A DNA stretch of 9,471 nucleotides from Thermoanaerobaculales bacterium (lineage in GTDB: Bacteria > Acidobacteriota > Thermoanaerobaculia > Thermoanaerobaculales > Sulfomarinibacteraceae): contig JALOKS010000216.1 of assembly GCA_025456385.1 (NCBI GenBank), forward strand, positions 1-9,471, written 5' to 3'. This document shows, in pieces, positions 6,046 through 9,471 of the stretch; the first letter of the stretch is position 1; the number at the start of each line of letters is the position of its first letter. A program made the position numbers and the translations under genes. The notes beneath the pieces are model-generated. The model saw only the letters and a list, made by a program, of their open reading frames with translations. It made no database searches and was not told the DNA's origin.

Positions 6046-9000
6046 TCAGTAGGGCCGCCGCAGCTTGATGTCCGCGGCCAGGGTTCCGTCCTCGCGCTGC
6101 GAGGCCTCGAGGAAGAGGCCTGGAGCGAGGTACCAGCGGCTGGTGATGATCTGCTCCCGCTTGCCCGACAAGGTCGTCTGGAGGATCACGGTCCAGGACG
6201 GCGTCAACTGCTTGACGATCGACAGGCGGGCGGTCGGGTTGCCGGTGGAGTCGGCGGAGAAGGGGTCGACCCGCACCTCATCGATGGGCAGGACCATCTG
6301 CGCGCGTTCGCTCAGCACCGAGGTCAGGCGGTTGCTGAGGATCGACGACGCGAGGCCGAGGCCGACGGCGCCGGTGCCGAGGCCCTCGGCGCGGTAGCCG
6401 ACGCCGAGCAGCGAGTAGATCTCGGGCGCGCTGAGGGGAGGTGTCGACACCGCGGTCGACATGAAGTTGTCGAAGGTCCCGGAGAGGTTGAGGGTGACCT
6501 GGAACTCCTGCACCCAGGTCGAAGCCTGGAGATCGAAGAAGGGCTCGACGGCCATCGGGTTGGAGAAGCTGATCGACCCGCGCTCGACCTCGTAACGGGT
6601 GCCCAGGAACGTCGCCTCGCCACCTTCCAGGATCTCGATCTGTCCGACCAGGCCCGGCCGGTTGGAGGTGCCTGTGACGTCCAGGACCGCCGAGCCGTCG
6701 AGGCGGACGAAGGGGCTGCGGAGGCTGATGCTCTCCTCGGCCTCGACCTGAAGGTCGAGGCGCAGGCCGCCCTCGGGTGAGGGGCGCTCGGCGGCGGCGA
6801 GCCAGCGCAGCAGCAGGTCGCTGGCGCTGTCGCGGCTGACGAGGCTCATGCGGTCGACCTGAAGCTCGCCCGACAGGCTCAGATCGTCGACCGGCCCGCT
6901 CAGGCGCCAGTCGCCCGACAGCCTCGCCTCGAGGGCGGGCAGGACCTCGAAGCGGACACCGTTCGCGGTGCCGCCGAGGACCAGCATGATGGAGCCGCCG
7001 CGGTCGAGGATGCGGCCGCTGCAGCGGCCGCGGCCGCCCATGAGCCGGAAGTCGACGCCCTTGAGCTCGATCTCTTCCGACGACAGCAGGACCGTGCCCT
7101 GGACCTGGGAGAGGATGGTGCGGGTTCCCGGCAGGCGGAAGGAGGCGCGGCCGATCTCCGCGATCCCCTCGAAGAGCGGCGTTGCGGTGGTGCCGAGGAT
7201 CTCGACCACACCGGTCGCGCGGCCCGCGGGCTCCCAGTCCGGCATCAGGAAGCGGAGGAGGAGGGCGTCCATGGTGCCCGAGACGTTGCCGCGCAGCCCG
7301 CCGTCGGCGGCGATCGCCCAGCGCACGAAGAGCGTGTCCTCGAGGGCCCGCAGCTGGAGGCCCGCTGCCGCGAAGCCTGCGTCGTTGAGCGTGAAGCGGG
7401 CGGGCGCGACCAGCTCCACCGGCTGCTCCGCGAGCTGGAGGTCGAGGCGCTGCAGGACGCCGGTGATGCGCGGCAGCGGCTCGTCGTCCCACTCGATGTC
7501 GAAGCTCGCGCGGCCGGTGCCGGTCAGCGGCACCCCCGAGTCGGGGAGCAGCAGGCCGAGCAGGGATTGCGCCGAAACCAGCGTCAGCTCGCCGCTGCCG
7601 CGGAGGGAGCCGTCCTCGCCGCGGCCGAGGGCGGCGCGAGCGGCGAGTGCGTCCGCGATCGTAGCCTCCACCTCGATCGTTTCGAGCCCGGCGACGGCGT
7701 CGAGGCGGGCGCGCTCGGAAACGAGCTGGAGCCTGCCGGTCGGGCGCCCGCCGAGCGGCACCTGGAAGTCGGCCGAGACGTCGGCCCGTGCTCCGGCAAG
7801 GCCCGTGGCGGCGGCACCGAGAGGCAGCAGGCTCAGCCGCGGCCAGCGCAGGTTGCCGGTGACCTCGGCCGCCGGCACGTCCCACCACAGCTCCGCCTCG
7901 AGACCGCGATCGCTCGTCAGATCGCGACAGGCGAAACGCCCCTCCGCGAGCTCGACCAGGGTGCTCGCGTTGCCCACGTCGAGGCCGGCGAGCGTGAGCT
8001 CCTCGATGCTGACGAGCCAGGAGCCACGCGGCAGGGCCAGGGGCCCCTCGAGCACGCCGTCGAAGGAGAGCGTGCCGGCGCCGACCGCGGACTCCAGGCC
8101 GAACCACGAGGCCGCCGCCGCCAGGGGCAGGCGGCTGCCGCGGGTGGTCAGCTGAAGCTGATCGTCCGCCGCATCCTCGTCCCAGCGCAGCCGGCCCTCG
8201 ACCTCGCCGGAGCCGTCCCCGATCTGGAAGTGGGCACCAGCGACGCGCAGCCCCTCCCCGCTCACGCTCAGATCCGCGACCAGCCGGTCGATCGCGATCG
8301 GCGGCAGCAGCAGGGGGCGGGCGTCGACGTGCGCGGTGAGGATCAGCTCGTCGAAGGGTCCGCTGAGGTTGACCTCGAGGCTGCCGGCGCCTCCGATCTC
8401 GGCGGGGAGGACGGGCGAGCCGACAAGCGCATTGACCAGGCCGGCGACCTCATCGAGGCGGGCCGGGTCGGCCGCCAGCGACCACGCGGGCTCCCAGCCG
8501 TCGAGTGCGAGCGTACCCTGCCAGCGCAGGGTCGAGTCGCCGACCTCGAGGTCGGACCCCGAGAAGCGCAGGAGGCCGTCGCCGGCGAGATCGATGCCGA
8601 GAGCGCCGGCGACCGGCAGCGCGGCGGCGCTCGGCCGCAGCGCGACGTCCGCGTGCCCGTCCCCCGCCGGGAACGCCCTGCCGCGCCAGGCGGCGGTGGC
8701 CGCGACATCGAGCCGCGACCCGAGCCCCGCCGGCTCGACGCCGATCGTGGCCAGGAAGCCCGCGAGGGAAAGATCGGAGATCGCGACCTCGACCTGATGG
8801 GCGTAGGCGCCGCCGAGGCCGTCGAGCCGGTAGCTTCCGCTCACGCTGCCGCCCAGGAAGCGCGCCCGAGAGAGAGTGCCGCGCAGGCTGCGGTCGCGCC
8901 CGAGCTCGAGGTCGCCCTCGGCGTCCTCGAAGCGGTAGCTCTCCACCTCGAGCCACGGCGCCTGGACGTGCGCGGCGAGCGGGAACTCGGCGGCACTGTC

Positions 9001-9471
9001 GAGCGCGAGGTCGAAGGCCGCGCGGCCGCCGAGCAGGCCGCCGCCGCGGATGAAGCTGTCCAGACGGCCCACGTCAAGCTGGCCGCTCACCGCGGCCGTC
9101 GCCCGCCCGGCGGCCACGCGGCCGCGGCCTGCCAGCGAGAGACCGTCTCCCGTGAGCTGGAAGGTGGCGAGGTCCAGGGCCTCGGCGGCGAGCTCGTAGC
9201 GGGCGCGCACCGCCACCTCGACGGCGGGCGCGCGCCCGATCTGGAAGCGGACCCGTGGCACCTCGGCGTAGCCCCGCGCGGCGAGGCCGTCGTCCGTCCA
9301 GGCCGCCCGCAGGTCGTCGAAGGCGAGCGCGGTGCGGCCCGGCAGGTTGATGCCCTCGAAGGAGACGTCGTCGAGCTCGAGGTGGCGGACTCTCAGCGTG
9401 AGCGACTGCTCGCTGCCGCCCTCCCCCGGCGGCAGGCCGTCGAGCGCGACGTGGACGCCGCTCGCGGCCAC
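6046..9471 (-). CDS. tamB: TamB-like protein (DUF490 domain), partial
   Basis: This is an envelope-spanning AsmA/TamB-superfamily protein, thought to form a long hydrophobic beta-structured groove between inner and outer membranes, linked to lipid movement and outer-membrane protein assembly. The visible 1141 residues are a repetitive run of short amphipathic strands (patterns like LSLAGRGRVAAGRATAAVSG). The C-terminal third shows the TamB signature: EGGEATFLGTRYEVERG followed by SISFSNP at about 945-975, STPPLSAPEIYSLLGVG near 1007-1024, and an ending ADIKLRRPY at TGA in 6048-6046. The gene is truncated by the right edge. Family members usually have an N-terminal membrane anchor, which is not seen here, so the GTG at the edge is not taken as the start. 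The frame is intact throughout, unlike the next gene. It lies directly upstream of the POTRA/barrel gene with a 4-nt gap, consistent with an operon. Confidence 0.92.
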   Translation of the reverse strand: MAASGVHVALDGLPPGEGGSEQSLTLRVRHLELDDVSFEGINLPGRTALAFDDLRAAWTDDGLAARGYAEVPRVRFQIGRAPAVEVAVRARYELAAEALDLATFQLTGDGLSLAGRGRVAAGRATAAVSGQLDVGRLDSFIRGGGLLGGRAAFDLALDSAAEFPLAAHVQAPWLEVESYRFEDAEGDLELGRDRSLRGTLSRARFLGGSVSGSYRLDGLGGAYAHQVEVAISDLSLAGFLATIGVEPAGLGSRLDVAATAAWRGRAFPAGDGHADVALRPSAAALPVAGALGIDLAGDGLLRFSGSDLEVGDSTLRWQGTLALDGWEPAWSLAADPARLDEVAGLVNALVGSPVLPAEIGGAGSLEVNLSGPFDELILTAHVDARPLLLPPIAIDRLVADLSVSGEGLRVAGAHFQIGDGSGEVEGRLRWDEDAADDQLQLTTRGSRLPLAAAASWFGLESAVGAGTLSFDGVLEGPLALPRGSWLVSIEELTLAGLDVGNASTLVELAEGRFACRDLTSDRGLEAELWWDVPAAEVTGNLRWPRLSLLPLGAAATGLAGARADVSADFQVPLGGRPTGRLQLVSERARLDAVAGLETIEVEATIADALAARAALGRGEDGSLRGSGELTLVSAQSLLGLLLPDSGVPLTGTGRASFDIEWDDEPLPRITGVLQRLDLQLAEQPVELVAPARFTLNDAGFAAAGLQLRALEDTLFVRWAIAADGGLRGNVSGTMDALLLRFLMPDWEPAGRATGVVEILGTTATPLFEGIAEIGRASFRLPGTRTILSQVQGTVLLSSEEIELKGVDFRLMGGRGRCSGRILDRGGSIMLVLGGTANGVRFEVLPALEARLSGDWRLSGPVDDLSLSGELQVDRMSLVSRDSASDLLLRWLAAAERPSPEGGLRLDLQVEAEESISLRSPFVRLDGSAVLDVTGTSNRPGLVGQIEILEGGEATFLGTRYEVERGSISFSNPMAVEPFFDLQASTWVQEFQVTLNLSGTFDNFMSTAVSTPPLSAPEIYSLLGVGYRAEGLGTGAVGLGLASSILSNRLTSVLSERAQMVLPIDEVRVDPFSADSTGNPTARLSIVKQLTPSWTVILQTTLSGKREQIITSRWYLAPGLFLEASQREDGTLAADIKLRRPY

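Noticed and set aside
6278..8107. Open frames within the TamB-like gene on both strands (6278-8107 minus, 6968-8155 plus)
   Set aside because: Arg/Pro- or Ser-rich shadows of an intact frame with recognisable TamB signatures.

Overview
The window is GC-rich bacterial DNA, roughly 70% GC by eye, with strong G/C preference at third codon positions in the real genes. It looks like a chromosomal segment from a Gram-negative (two-membrane) bacterium, because it carries an outer-membrane BamA/TamA-type barrel protein and a TamB-like protein. The lineage cannot be fixed from this sequence. An uncultured, high-GC group such as Acidobacteriota or a deltaproteobacterium-like phylum is a guess.

Layout from left to right: (1) the 3' end of an unrecognised plus-strand gene; (2) a 185-bp element made of two inverted arrays of a 7-bp unit (GGAATTC / GAATTCC), which ends 3 nt before the start codon of (3) uvrB, intact on the plus strand; (4) a second, AT-rich inverted heptamer element between uvrB and the convergent minus-strand gene; (5) a minus-strand Na+/Ca2+-type antiporter gene (CaCA family, YrbG-like), broken by a short internal deletion; (6) a third short array built on AACGTT; (7) a minus-strand BamA/TamA-like gene with seven POTRA-like repeats and a barrel, also broken by a short internal deletion; (8) a TamB-like gene that runs off the right edge. 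On the minus strand the transcription order is tamB-like, then the POTRA/barrel gene (4-nt gap), then the antiporter gene.

The TamB-like and POTRA/barrel proteins probably act together, as envelope-spanning and outer-membrane parts of a transport or assembly module. UvrB is the damage-verifying helicase of nucleotide excision repair and has no obvious functional link to its neighbours.

The most unusual content is the set of three short-unit arrays. Each lies at gene boundaries, and each overlaps or nearly touches stop and start codons. Two of them share a composite hairpin plan and a similar inner sequence despite different repeat units. The second oddity is that two neighbouring genes each lack about 70 to 105 nt of expected coding sequence, with the same 7-mer at both junctions. 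These could be real gene decay or assembly errors, and read mapping would decide.
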